Assembly: GCA_013399015.1 (NCBI GenBank)
Contig: VWZX01001051.1
Location: forward strand, 868,001 to 932,000
Direction of reading: 5' to 3'
Length of the DNA: 64,000 nucleotides
Source: Galbula dea
Taxonomy: Eukaryota > Chordata > Aves > Piciformes > Galbulidae
Below, in pieces: positions 10,334 through 22,474 of the stretch. Both the position numbers and the translations under genes were made by a program. The notes under the pieces were generated by a model, which saw only the letters and a program-made list of their open reading frames with translations, made no database searches and was not told where the DNA came from. How positions within the stretch are numbered: the stretch's first letter is position 1; the number at the start of each line of letters is the position of its first letter.

Positions 10334-10870
10334 TTCACAGAATCACACACAGAATCACAGAATCATTACAGTTGGAAAGGACCCTCAAGATCATCTAGTC
10401 CAACCGATAGCCCTACACTACTCTTACCCCTAAATCATCCCCTGAAGAAACACATCTATCCTCTTCTTAAAAACCTCCAGGGATGGTGACTCCACCCCCT
10501 CCCTGGGCAGCCTATTCCAATATCTAACCACTCTTTCAATAAAGAAATTCTTCCTAATATCTAATCTAAACCTACCCTGGCTCAGCTTAAGCCCATTCCC
10601 TCTAGTCCTGTCACTAGTCACAAGGGAGAAGAGGCCAACACCCGCCTCCCTAGAATGGCCTTTCAAGTAGCTGAAGAGAGCGATAAGGTCTCCCCTCGGC
10701 CTCCTCTTCTCCAGGCTAAACAACCCCAGCTCCCTAAGCCTCTCCTCATAAGGCCTGTTCTCCAGACCCCTGACTAGCTTAGTTGCCCTTCTCTGCACCC
10801 TCTCTAGTAGCTCAATGTTTTTCCTATACTGCAGTGCCCAAAACTGCACACAGTACTCGAGGTGAGGCTG
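10334..10870 (-). mobile_element. CR1 LINE, 5'-truncated, antisense
   Basis: On the plus strand the copy begins with the complement of the CR1 tail, ACAGAATC units at about 10337-10361, then TTGGAAAGGACCCTCAAGAT. It runs back to about 10870, where the match stops. It covers the ORF2 C-terminus and the 3' UTR. It looks better preserved than the other three copies: its ORF2 segment is still open for 139 codons. Endonuclease and the main polymerase domain are absent, so it cannot move by itself. Confidence 0.95.
10430..10849 (-). pseudogene. CR1 ORF2 C-terminal remnant, 139 codons
   Basis: The minus-strand frame starts within ORF2 and reads FWALQYRKNIELLERVQRRATKL near its N-terminus (residues about 3-25), RPYEERLRELGLFSLEKRR-like in the middle and YWNRLPREGVESPSLEVFK near the end. 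This is the well-known conserved tail that follows the reverse transcriptase domain in CR1, Jockey-clade and related LINEs. A full ORF2 is several times longer and carries an apurinic endonuclease and RT, both missing here through 5' truncation. The first Met is internal to ORF2 and is not a genuine start. Expression is not expected. Absence of stops suggests a relatively young insertion. Confidence 0.9.
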
Positions 10871-11490
10871 AAAGCAAACAGGTCAAGTATCTCACAGACA
10901 GGCCAGGGTTGTGCTTGGGACAAATGCAGCAGACTATTAGGGACTGAAAGAATATATTCTCTTGGATTTAAAGATGCTCTGAACTGTTATTCTTATATAA
11001 ACACTTTTCCTTTTTTTTTGAGATTGGATTTAAAAGCCCTTCAAGTCTGTTTATTGTGCATTCTGGACCGAGTTGCTAGTTGTTTATTTTAAGAGTTAAA
11101 GTATTTTGACAAAAAAGTCCCATAAAATCTCTACCATGTAATTCCATTCTGGGCTCAGTGTCATTTTAGATAGATAAGCCATCAACATAACTTTTCAAAA
11201 TCTTCCATCATCCCAAAATCAGTTTAATGGTAATTATGTATTTTCTGCCACATTGTATGGAGCTGATATAAATAATTACGGTTTTTTATCCATATACAGC
11301 ATCAGGTTTCAAATCTGTTGAATTTTGATTTTAAGAAATTTGGTATTTATACCTTTCTAATTAAAATAATAGAACACTTGGGATTTTCCATATTTTACTG
11401 AACATCATTCATACAGACCACATGTAATAGAAAGAATTTTAATTATGTTTGAATAAATTATTAAAGTGTGATATAGTAATTTATAACTTT
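10871..11490. other. AT-rich intergenic DNA
   Basis: No gene or family was recognised. Confidence 0.6.
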
Positions 11491-11560
11491 GAACATAGCT
11501 TTTTTGCAGTTGGTTGTATCTCATATGAGTTTGACAGAATACTTGCCATTCAACACCACA
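11491..11560. repeat. Unassigned 70-bp repeat, copy 1
   Basis: This copy matches 12570-12639 at 64 of 70 positions in the same orientation. All six differences are transitions (A/G or C/T). The match stops sharply on the left. On the right it resumes weakly after a 4-base gap (CAGTCAAGCC against CAGTCAAACC). No known family was recognised. On the minus strand the block begins TGTGGTGTTGAATGG, which could be a retroviral LTR or DNA-transposon end. Confidence 0.85.
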
Positions 11561-12569
11561 AACAGTCAAGCCATCATTTGTGGAAAAACAAAAAAAAGAC
11601 CATCTTGTCTCTGTGTGATCTCAGCCTGTGTATGCATGAATTTCCTCTATGTGATTATCAAATCCTCTGAATACAAAGACTTAAAGAAACTAACCAAGAG
11701 TTCTCAGTGAACATGCACAGAACCCTTGCCTTCAGCATCAGAAGCTGCACAGTCCATGTCAGTCTTCCTGATTTGATTCAGAGTCTTTATTGATTGCTGG
11801 CAAGATGTGACCCTTTGGAAACCATAGCAACTGAAATCTCGCTTTATATAAAGCATCGTTGGTACAAACTTCTCTGCTTAGAGTTTGCAATGCACATTTT
11901 ATCTAGAGTCTTTCAGGTTTTATAGGCATACTTGTGACAACTGTTCAGTAGGTAGCTCTGGACCAAAAAATGTAACACTGCTCTAAAGATCATTTGTAGA
12001 TAATTCTTTCCCAAACATCCAAAAAAAACAACCACTTTATGGGCTGTTCTGAGAATGAGATTTTGAAATGCACTTTCTTTCTGCTATTCCTGCATTAGGT
12101 CTCCAGAGGAAAGACTGAGCAGAGGGTTTGGATCAGATAGAGGGTTTATAGCTTTCACTGTGCCAGCTCATACCATTCAAACTATACAGTGCAGACCAGC
12201 TGATGACTTCGCGTGTGACTGTTGCATAACGATCTAGTGATCAGACCTCCAGCCCTTCTAATCTGTGCTAGATTTGAGGTCAGTTAATTTAAAGTGACCT
12301 TTGCAACTTCATCTGTTCGGGATCCTGTAGGAGTGCTTTTTGCTGAAGTCCTTCTCAACCACAAAACCATAGCAGGATGTTTTTTTCACCCAGTGATCTC
12401 TTCATTCCCGTCCCACTCCACAAAAGTATTCCTTCCATCTCTCCCCTCTTTGCGAATTCACTCCTTATCCTTTTATCCCTTTGTGTCTCTTTATTTACTT
12501 TCTCAGAGGATTGTGACAAGGCTAGAACAGACTCAGTGCCGATCTAAATGCATGTGGGTGGTAGAGGAT
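11561..12569. other. Spacer between the 70-bp repeat copies
   Basis: No coding exon was recognised in this ~1 kb. If the two flanking repeats were the ends of one element, this would be its interior, but I see no protein similarity. Frames of up to about 70-120 codons run across it and the second copy without recognisable domains. Confidence 0.5.
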
Positions 12570-12639
12570 GAACATAGCTTTTTTGCGGTTAGTTGTATTT
12601 CATATAAGCTTGACAGGATACTTGCCATTCAACACCACA
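12570..12639. repeat. Unassigned 70-bp repeat, copy 2
   Basis: Direct copy of 11491-11560, differing by six transitions. See copy 1 for the description. Confidence 0.85.
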
Positions 12640-15600
12640 GTCAAACCAAACCTGGCTGAAGCCAGGCTAGGAGGCAGCCCTACATAGTTGTGAGTGCCCT
12701 TGGGACATGGAAGGTGGGAATCACACCATGTCAGCATTACTGCCAGCTGCCGTGGAGGTGAATGGCAAAGCTCCCTTAGGCTTTCCATCACCACTGAGCG
12801 AGAACCACACCTCAAACCCCATCATTACATAGTGGACAAGCTAAACTGAAGTGTGTTTGCACTAACTCAAATTTGTCTCTACTAATCTCTGCTAAAGAAT
12901 GACTACAAATCAGCTGGTTTACATCAGTTTCACTAACTCAAAAATAATGCCTGAAAATTGTTGTAATAAACTTTGGTGCAGATCCCCAAAACAATGCTTT
13001 TCAAGTGAACTTAGTAAGGGAGCAGGAGGAATGGAGGTCCTCTTGGAGATTATTTAATAGAGACGGGAGCTGGGATTGACCTCAAGTGCAAGCAGTGCCT
13101 CACCGAAGGGGCACCATCTCACAGGAGCTGAGCTGGGGGCTGGTGACAGGGTCCATTTCACAAGTTTTTATTACTTTGTTTTTGCAAGTGTGGCTTTCTT
13201 TTTTATTATCTGTTTCTGTGAAAATCCTGCAAGCACTGGATACCACATACTTATCAAAAGAAATACTTACTGCCTTAAATTCTTGGCACTTCAGTATAAA
13301 AATATTATGAAAAAACTTCTTGTGAGCTTCAGTCCTTTTAAATTCTTTTGTGGCTCCTCTAGTAGCTACAGCCAGTAGTGTGAGAAGCACATCTCTAGCC
13401 AGCAATGTGTATTGTCAGCAAAGTGCTTTGTTACACAAAAGAAATATTAAACTGGAAGTAATCAGGCACCTTTCTTGAACATGAAGCTACTTTTACTGAG
13501 ATGCCTGCTAGCATTTGGATAACTGTAGTATTTATTTGTAGTGTTATTGTCTCTGGAGGCTTCTACCACCCTAAAGTGTTTGCTGTTCTCTCCCTAGCCA
13601 TGTGCATCCAGCGTCAGCCCACAAACAAGAGGCTTGAAAAGAAACAGGAACTAGCCAACTGTGGGGGTGGGGAGAAAAGCTCTGGGGCTACCAAAGGGAC
13701 CTGGTAGAGGACAAGTAGGCAGTGAGAGGCAGACTTGTGGGTTCAACTGGTCTGAGCCCTCACGTACTGCCACCTTCACTGAACTCCCTGTTAAAGTTTA
13801 GACTCCTCCATTTGCAAATCATCATTGATGTTATATGCTAAAAAGCATGATTCCTCCCATGATTAATTCTCAGAAGGTGTTTTCTGCTGCCCTAGGAGAG
13901 CAGCAGGAAACCCCAGCCACTGTGGGGCTCCCCCTCCACCAGCAGAGCCCTGGCTGTTGGCTGTGCCAGCTTTTCTTGCACACCTGGGGATCCCTCTGCC
14001 GTCTTGTAAAAAGAACAGGAAGTATTAGGGTTCTCACTTATAACTCCCTCCACAACACCAGAACATGTCTTCTTGTACAAGCTACACCCACCTTTGTATT
14101 TAGGTTGAGTTAGCCCACATAGTTCATGTTTTTCTCACCAAAAAAAAAAACAAAAAAGGGCCAGCTTCTCTAGTTTTTTCAATCAGCTTTGTAGCACTCC
14201 AGCAATGCAAAGCAACTGTAAAGTCTGCTTAATTGGGCAATTAAACTTTATGACTGCTCTGCATCCCTAAAGCAGTAAAAGGCAGACAGAATGCACCAGG
14301 AAATCTCGCTCAACAGCTGGAAAAACTAAAAATGCACAAACACCTCCTCAGAGCAGCTCCCAGCTTTTGCTGAGAGGCTGAGCATCATCTCTGGACCAGA
14401 TGATGCTGGCTGCAGGATGTCCAGAGGACAGACATACACAACATCTAAGAAGAGTTTACCTTCTTTAAAATTTAGTTTTCATTGTTTATAGTGCAAGTCC
14501 ACTGAAGACAGTGGTGCCTTAGGTGTAAAAATTGGACCCTGTTCTCATCAAAACCCTTAGGATGTGTGTGACCAGAAAAACCCTTGAAATCTGTGGTGAT
14601 ATTTTCACAAACGCTGCTGATGTAAAATTTTGTCTTTGTTTCTAGTAACCCAGCTGGAAATAGAAAAACTTTGCTGCTAGGAGTCTCCTCACCATTTTGT
14701 TAGTCTTTTGTGGAGCCTGTGGTAGTCACTAGCATGTTTTGTTTAAAAATGAAAATAACAGAAGTGGTCTGAGCACAGGAAACAGGTCCAGGAGCAATGC
14801 TAGTCTTGGTCTGTGCTCTGAGCCTGCTCCTGACCACCCAGGTGACCTTGAACCAAAGTCCTAGGTCTGGGCAGCACCCCCTTTGGGAAAGTCGAGGTCT
14901 GAGCTTGAAGCTTGCGTTACACACTTACCCCTTCAAATGTTTTCTCTAACTCAAGTATTTGCTTGAAACACCTCTTCTGAAAGTGAGGTGTTAAATATGC
15001 CAGGAAGGAGTTAAGTGGATCAGGCTGTTCCATAAAGGCAGGCATTTTGTTATTCCCCAAGGAAATGGAAGCTACTTTCTAGAGAAAGAAGGGACATGGG
15101 CTGTGCGTGCTTCTGAACTACCCACAGCAAGGCTCAAGATGAACTATGTAGAGATTGGAACTGGAAAATGAAGTTATTGCTAATATCCTTGTTAGTGAAA
15201 ACTGTCTCTAGGAAGAAGAGTTTTTATTCTAAAGCAGGAGGGTTTAGTTTAATATTGTGTAAGTAAAGCACCCACACAAAACCTGCTATTCCTTTTTCTC
15301 ACTCCATTCACATTAAAAAATATTCTTTTATAAAGGACTTGTTTTGCAGTGCAAGTAGCTGGGAAATGTCCCTTTTAGATTTTGTGGCTGCTTAGTTACC
15401 ACAGCTTCTTGCTATCCAAATAGACTTACTCTGTCAGGGCTGAGAGATGGGGAGAGATAAACACAGGGAGCAATTGTGGCTTCCTGCCACCAGCCCTGCT
15501 CAGAAAGCAAGAAAGCAATAGCAGATGAACCGTTTCTGCAGCAGCAGTGGGAAGCTGTGGCCTCACAGGAACAGGGCAACAGAAAAACACAACTGAATAT

Positions 15601-17379
15601 CCTGAAGGCAGGATAAGTAATGTCAAATGATGTGCTCTCTTCTAGCTCCACTTTGCTTGTGCAATACTTTTGAGGCAGCCGTTACTCTGCTAGGAAATAG
15701 TCCATCTGGGTATGCATGGAAAGTACCAGGTTTGAGGTAATGCAGTGGGATGCTCTCTAGGTAAAACTTACTATAGTGGCAGACAAAAATGATGTAATAT
15801 AGTCATTTAACAGCTGCAATCATTGCAGGTATCTGTCAGGCGTTGAGTTTTGTCACCAGTCAGTTTTTCCTTGTTTATTCTACATTTTCCTTGTTTATTC
15901 TACATTTTCCTTGTTTATTCAGTTTTGGAAATTGACTTGAAAGGAGCAAAAAGAAAACTAGCTGATGGGAGAGAAAATAAGAGAAATGAAACTTTTAACA
16001 ATAAAGTTGAAATTAGCAAGGCACCACTGATGCAAAAGAGGCAAGAACCAAAACACAAACAGTTCTCAAACAAATAAGCCTTTCCATTCACTTCAGTGGG
16101 TTGTGGAACCAGACAGTTTTCCTCTCAGAAACTTGAGGGCTCCTTTCTGCTATGATAGTGCTTTGTAACAGCAGTTTAATCAAATCCACTTTTTCAGAGA
16201 GAGGGAAAAAACATCATCTGTTTGTTGTTTTTTTATCTTTCAGCAAGGTTGCATGGGTTGCAATTAAATGGTGCTAACAGTAGCTAAGCCCAACCATGTT
16301 TCATGCTAAAGGAAAGTTACACAATGCTGTGGGTGGCAGAGTATTTCTGGGAGGCACACTTGCATCACTTCCTGAAATAGAGATTGACTGATGTGATATA
16401 TTTTTATTCAGCTTTTTTCTCAAACCACACTTTATACTTGGATGCTCTTTGCAGAGGAGACTTTAGGTTTTGAAGGGAAGACCTTAAATACTCAAACCAA
16501 GGTGTACTGTGTTTTAATGTAAGCTCTCCCTGACTTCCATTTCTGTCTGCTTCTCTGGCATCTCAGAATGGAGACTTTACTAAAGCACTGAATAAAAAGC
16601 GAATAACTTTATTGAACTTAAATTCTATTCCTTGCAATATTTATCATCATTTTAATTCATTTTACTTTGGGCTGTCCTCAGTTTGTGCTTTCTTAATGTG
16701 CTGCAGATATCTGAGTTGGCAGTGGGTAACTGTTAGAAGCTGAAAGCTGGTCAGGATGCACTTGGAGTTTTAACTCACAGGAAAGTGTAGGAGGTAGTTT
16801 AGAATTTAAGGGTTTTTTTGTTGGTTTTTAGTGTTTTTTTTTCCATGGGAAAAATATACCTCTTCTCTGTCCCTTGTGCATGGGAGAGACATTAAAGAAG
16901 GGAGGTCTGACAATTTCCTGCTTTCCTACTTAGCAAACCCATGACAGCAACTGTCAGCATCTTACCCTTTAGCCTACTATGTACCACTGACTGACTGTTT
17001 TTGATGAAATTATTAATAGAAATGGATTTAATTATGATATGTTACACACTCAGATTCAATCTCTACCAGGACTAGAGGGGAACACAACTCTGGGAAATGG
17101 TGTTTCAATTGGTCTGGTATTTTTGCATGACATTATTTAATCAAAACTCATTTGTCTTACTGAATTAGTCTTGATTATGTTTTTACTATTAACATGGACT
17201 AGGCAACAAGTTTAGCTTTGAGGACTAATTTTTTTTTGTTTCTTGTGCTACAACAATGAAATATATGGTAAGACAATAAAAAATAGACATGGTTCATCAC
17301 TCAAAAATGACAGCTTGTGAGCTGAGGTGTTTGAAAACTGTTAAGTGTAATGAAAAGGCTGAATAGTGTATAGGCTGTA
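12640..17379. other. AT-rich intergenic DNA with small repeats
   Basis: No convincing gene. There is a slightly GC-richer stretch at about 13890-14010 and a poly-A run near 14140-14157. A possible but very weak MIR-core remnant lies near 14800-14880 (GGTGACCTTGAACCAAAGTC). A three-copy 20-bp tandem repeat occupies 15865-15920. Confidence 0.5.
15865..15920. repeat. Tandem repeat, period 20, 2.8 copies
   Basis: The unit TTTTCCTTGTTTATTCTACA is repeated exactly, with the third copy stopping after TTTATTC. Copies are identical, which implies a recent expansion or continuing slippage. Copy number may vary between individuals. Confidence 0.95.
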
Positions 17380-17538
17380 GTGAACAGGCTGCCCAGGGAG
17401 GTGGTGTAGTCATCATCCCTGGAGGTGTTTAAGAAACATGTAGATGTGGTGCTTAGGGACATGGTTTAGTGATATGGTGATAGGTATGGTTGGACTTGAT
17501 GATCTTAGAGGTCTTTTCCAACATTTGTGATTCTGTGA
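17380..17538 (+). mobile_element. CR1 LINE 3' fragment, ~160 bp
   Basis: The fragment contains GAACAGGCTGCCCAGGGAGG, CATCCCTGGAGGTGTTTAAG, GGTTGGACTTGATGATCTTA and GAGGTCTTTTCCAAC, all landmarks of the last ~150 bp of avian CR1. It ends in a decayed octamer (GTGATTCTGTG). It is heavily 5'-truncated and non-coding. Confidence 0.95.
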
Positions 17539-20500
17539 AAACACAAATGTACTTTTTCTATAGTGGTTTAAATCCACATGCATAACTTCTTACTTTCAAC
17601 TCATGTATAGTTAAGGAAACAGCTCAGAATCCTATTTCTAACAATGGTTTCTTGAGAAAAAGAAACAGTTGGTAGAAAAGGTATGAAACAACAAATTTCC
17701 TCCCTTTCCTGACCAGCTAGAAATTAGCTCTTCATCCAATATGAAGAGAATGTGGATTGTCCCTTATCACAAGAAATAGTGAGTCATCATTCTGTTCACC
17801 TTCTTGATTCCTACCACAGTCTTCTGAAGTCCTCAGCATCTCTTTTTTACATACATCTTTTCTAAGGTGAAAAATTTGATCTATATGGTGTTCTTACATG
17901 GGAGCTGACCAGTATCTGTTGCTCATCTCTAAGGCATTTCTATCACTGTTTACTAAAACTGGTCATAGTGTTCGCATTTGGATTGTGATGGCATAATCAT
18001 CTTTTTTGTTATTATTATTATTATTTGGCTTTTGACCATTGCTGGCCATTGTGGCCATTTCTAGCTGAATATCTGCTAGATATTTTTTAGATTACCTTTA
18101 GAGATACATGCATCTCCTTGTGTCCTAAAGTGAAAATCTCTCTTCCAGACTTGGTTTTGTATTGCAGTCTGATGGTCAAGTCCCTAATCTTATATTGTCT
18201 GCTATAAAATCAGTATGTATTCAGAGGATGGAAGAGCCATATTCAGTTTAGGGCATGGTGTGTCATTATAGATCTATCTGAGACCAGAAAATCAGTTTGC
18301 ATTAAAAATTAACCTGCTATAAATCTTTTGCTCCTATACTCAATAATATGTCATTTCCACAAAGGCTGTGAGACATTGGGAGAAACAACCTGTGGGCCTA
18401 TGAGATTTATTAATTAAAATTATAACCTTAAACTCAATTATTATGGGCTTTTATATCAGTGTGGAGGTATAATATTAAAATACCTAATGTAGTGAAAATA
18501 CCAGATCTCAAGCAAGTCATACTGAGCTGCATTCTGTTTTTCCCTGCTTGGTGCTGTTCCTCATCAATCTCAACTTACTGCCTATAAAAGGAAACACTAA
18601 ATGAGCAGCACCTGGGAAGGTCAAAGAATGACTCTTTGAAAACTCTTGTTCAAATATACCAATCAGAAGTGGAGGGAAATAGCACTAGCACAGGAATATG
18701 TAAGTGGTCATATGAGGGCTGTGGAAAAGGCATGATTTTGCTTCCTCAGTATTGATTGAATCTGAAAGATCCTGTTTCCCTTCTTCTTGTGCACACATCT
18801 TCTTACAGATTCGATGGATATGTTTATACTGAAAAAGGGGTTTGCCCCTACCTTAGCTCTTTGTCTATCCTGTATAGTAACAGCAAAGAAAAACATACAT
18901 TTCTTGCTGCTCTGCTCTGTAATGTTTGATGGAATATGTCTTATTCAAATTAAAATGATAACTTGTGGGGCCATGGTAAATTTCCAATGCTTTTATAGAG
19001 CCTCACTTGAGACAGTTGTGTTCAGTTTGTTGTGTTGTGCGGAGGCTCAATACCTCTCAGTTTCAATGAAAGCTCCTTTTGTCTGGGAGCAGGAGCTGGA
19101 ATGCCAACATAAGGCACTGCTGCAGCACACAGCCCCCCTTGCCACTGTGGGGAATAGGTGCCAGGCTGCTGAGCACCAGCTTCGCTCTGTTTTACATAGA
19201 GATAACCCCTCTCAGAGGGACTTTACATCAAGTCCCTCTCTCAGAAGCTTCATCCCTCTACGTTTTCTAACCAAAATCTTTATCAACTTGTAACTGTTTT
19301 CTAAGCAAAATTCTTATCAACTTGTTACTTTGTCTTTTATAAATGCTGCATCTGTCTCCAGTGATGCACCAAACAAACCATAGTTTGTCTCATCTTTGCC
19401 CAGAATGGTGCCAGTTCTGTTTGCAAAGTATTCCCCAAAATAAACAAGCAAAAATCTGGAATTACTTAATGCTGCCATTGCACATCCACAGAGGCAAACA
19501 GTTTACGGCATATTAGTAATAATTTTTGCTTCTGATCAGAGATCTTATTTTCTTAAAAATACTGATATAGCTTTATTTTCATTAAAATACTGATTTTGAA
19601 AAGCATGCTTTTGCACTTAGAAATATTCGACCAAATTTTGCTGAGTTTGGGGGATATTAGTTGAAGTTTTATATGTAATTCTTTTTCACCTGAGAAAATG
19701 AAGAGCAGGAGATAAAAATACTGCTTTGTCTTCTTCCCTGAGCATCTTCTGTGTTTTTCCACATTGGCCATGAAGAGAGAAAAGTAAGATATAATAAATA
19801 GTCCTCTACTTCCTCTGTTGTTCATCTTTTCCTACCTCTGAATTATGCTTGTAGAGAATTGCACTGATAATTTGATACTTTGTTGTTTATCATATTTTTT
19901 TTTGTTAAGCTTTTAAAGCAGTATGAATTACTCAGACAGCAGAGCTAAAGCAAATGCTGAAACACTACTATTTGTGGTGTGGAAGAATATTTTAGATAGT
20001 CCACGTTTTACAAGATACCTGCACAGGATCACTAATAGTGAGGGTTTTTTTAAGAACACTCTGCTTCTTATAAAGCCAAAATAAGAGATGATAATCCTAA
20101 ACATAATAATGTTATTGATATAAACAAATAATTAGAATTATCCCCTCCCCATCTTGATTATAGAGATTTATCTTAATATATTGAACATCTTATTTTGCTC
20201 CAATACTTTCAGTTGTAGCTAAAATCCAAAGGATTTGAGTGCTTTAAATGCTTGGAAAAATAATACAGCAGGATTAACTGTCCAACAAGTTTAGAGATCA
20301 CAATGGGAACAGCCTGGGCTGTTTCTGAAGTTGCAGAGTTTTCTATTTTCTAAAAAGAGGAACAGTATGAGGCAACAGATACTCAAAATAAGCAGATTTC
20401 ACCAACCGCAGAGGATGATAGGTAAAGTCAGAGGGAAGCAAATAAGCTGGGAGGCAAGAAGATGGGAGAGCAAACCACTGCTGCAGAAGACTCTGTTACC

Positions 20501-22108
20501 CACCCAGGTGTGAAAGAACACTAAAACCTCCAGGATGGCTGCAACAGTAAGAAAGCAATGTTCCATTAGGGAGGGAAAAAGCAGAAAGGCTGTGGCTGTG
20601 AGAAGTAACAGGAAATACTTCTGTAACTGCACTAATAGTCAGAGAAAGGCTGAGAAAGCTTTGGTCTGCTGTGCCAATGGAAGGAAATATCTAAACAGAT
20701 GATGCTGAGAAGGCCAAAGTGTTTAATTCCTTTTTGCTGCAGATCTCTGCAAAGGACATCTGCTACCAGATGGTTGGCACAAATCACTCAAGTGACAAAG
20801 GGCTAGGGTAAGGAAAGCACAAGCACTTAAGTAAGTTTAAGATTTCCAAATCGGCTAGTGAGAAGATTGCCTAATAAAATTCATCCTGATGCATTAGACA
20901 GAGTAAGCCTAGATCTGCTATGGGAGATTAAACTTATTCAATTGTAGCCAATTTTAAGTTTGGCATCCACTGTAAAATATTTCTTTATTTTAGGAGTCCC
21001 TGGCTCCTCCCCTGGGCTTATCCCACCCTGCCTACAGTCCAGGACCCCATTTTGGTGCCCTGGGACCATCAGTCCCTGATCTAGTGATGCTGCAAGCAGG
21101 GCTGGTCTCCAACTCCCCACAGCCTTGCCCTGCAGGAATAGTTAAGCTTAAAAATATATTATCAGGTGGTCTCACTCCCTTTTCAGTAAATATGTCTAAA
21201 GAAGGAAGGGAAATATCCACTGACCCCTGCAACAATGCAGATTTAATCTTTTCCTTTGCATGCTCCAAAGTGTGGAAGAACCATTCTGAAATATCTGTGC
21301 CTGCCACCTGTTGCTTCTACATCCTGATCTCCATGCAAAATGACTTTGTTTTCACCATGTGTCATTTAAATGAAGGTATTTGCTCTGCACATATCTGTAA
21401 TGCTTGCTCAGTTCTTAGAAACTGCAAGTATTCTGCACCTGGCAAGTTGCATAATCCCACCCGATGAAAGAGAAATATGGTCAATAAGTCCTTAACATAA
21501 CCCTTTCATCTTTCTTCTTGCCAGCAGCTTGTCTTTCTGCAGTTTCCTTTTACAGGGTGATTTGGAAGTTCCTTTTGAGTAGCATACATCTTATCTCTGG
21601 TTGGACATAAAATAACTCCACACACTGTACTAGAGGGAACATGTTGTTCTGCTATCATAGACACAGTTGCCTGGGCAGAAGAGACTATTAACAATGAGAC
21701 ATCCAGATAAAGTGAGTAGACACCTACAAAAAAAAAAAGCTACTTCATTAGAGGTATCCTATATTTCAGTACAGCTCTTCTGAGAACCCATTTGGCTAGT
21801 GAAATATGAAATAAAAGGACAAACACAGTTTAATTAAAAAGGAAGGCTAGCACTACTTTTACTTCCTTTCATTTTAATCAAGGCAAACATGTAATTTGTG
21901 TGTCACAGACAGCCAAAATAGTAGAAAAAACCTACTGCAGTTTTATCAGCTTAATCTTTTTCTTCTGAATGTCATTGGGTATTTGCACTCAGAGCTCATA
22001 TGGACAAAATCCTTAGAAAAATATTCAAAGGGGAAACTGCCAGATTTGGTGGCAGTGTCCTGGTTAAACTCTCTTTCCTCTTTTAGCTTTGTATTAGTGA
22101 GTAAGGCA
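17539..22108. other. AT-rich intergenic DNA
   Basis: No gene was recognised. There is a (TTA)n microsatellite at about 18006-18026. A somewhat GC-richer patch lies at about 19080-19170 and another at about 20995-21140. The latter reads as short open frames on both strands but matches no family I know. The frame of about 168 codons at 18787-19293 (+) has no recognisable domain and is probably chance. Confidence 0.5.
18006..18026. repeat. (TTA)n microsatellite
   Basis: About six uninterrupted TTA/ATT units. A similar interrupted (TTA)n stretch occurs at 28669-28690. Confidence 0.85.
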
Positions 22109-22474
22109 ATGGAAGAGAGGAGGCTCAGGGGAGACCTTCTCTCTCGATGCAACTACCTGAGAGGAGGTTGTAACAAAGTGGGTGTCGACCTCTTCTCTGA
22201 GGTAGCTAGCAACAGAGCAAGAAGAAAAGGCCTGAAGTTGCACTGGGGGCGTTTAGGTTTGACATTAGGAGAAATTTATTCACTGAAAGAGTGGTTAAGC
22301 ATTGGAACAGGCTACCCAGGGAAGTGGTGGAGTCACCATCACTGAAGGCACTCAAAAAACATGTAGACATGGCACTTTGTGACTTGGTTTAGTGGACATG
22401 GTGGAGTTTGGTCAGTGATTGGACATTATAATCTTAAAGGTCTTTTCCACCCTTAATGATTCTATGACTCTATG
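22109..22474 (+). mobile_element. CR1 LINE, 5'-truncated, ~365 bp
   Basis: The sense-oriented copy starts at AGAGAGGAGGCTCAGGGGAG. It passes TTTAGGTTTGACATTAGGAG, CATTGGAACAGGCTACCCAG and GTCACCATCACTGAAGGCA, and ends GATTCTATGACTCTATG. It holds the ORF2 tail plus 3' UTR. Point changes and a frame break leave only an ~80-codon remnant of ORF2 readable. Confidence 0.95.

Noticed and set aside
14800..14880. Possible MIR core (GGTGACCTTGAACC)
   Set aside because: Only a single short word matches, without head or tail landmarks.
18787..19293. 168-codon plus-strand frame
   Set aside because: The translation lacks domains and contains runs typical of non-coding DNA. A second overlapping frame is open over the same GC-richer patch.
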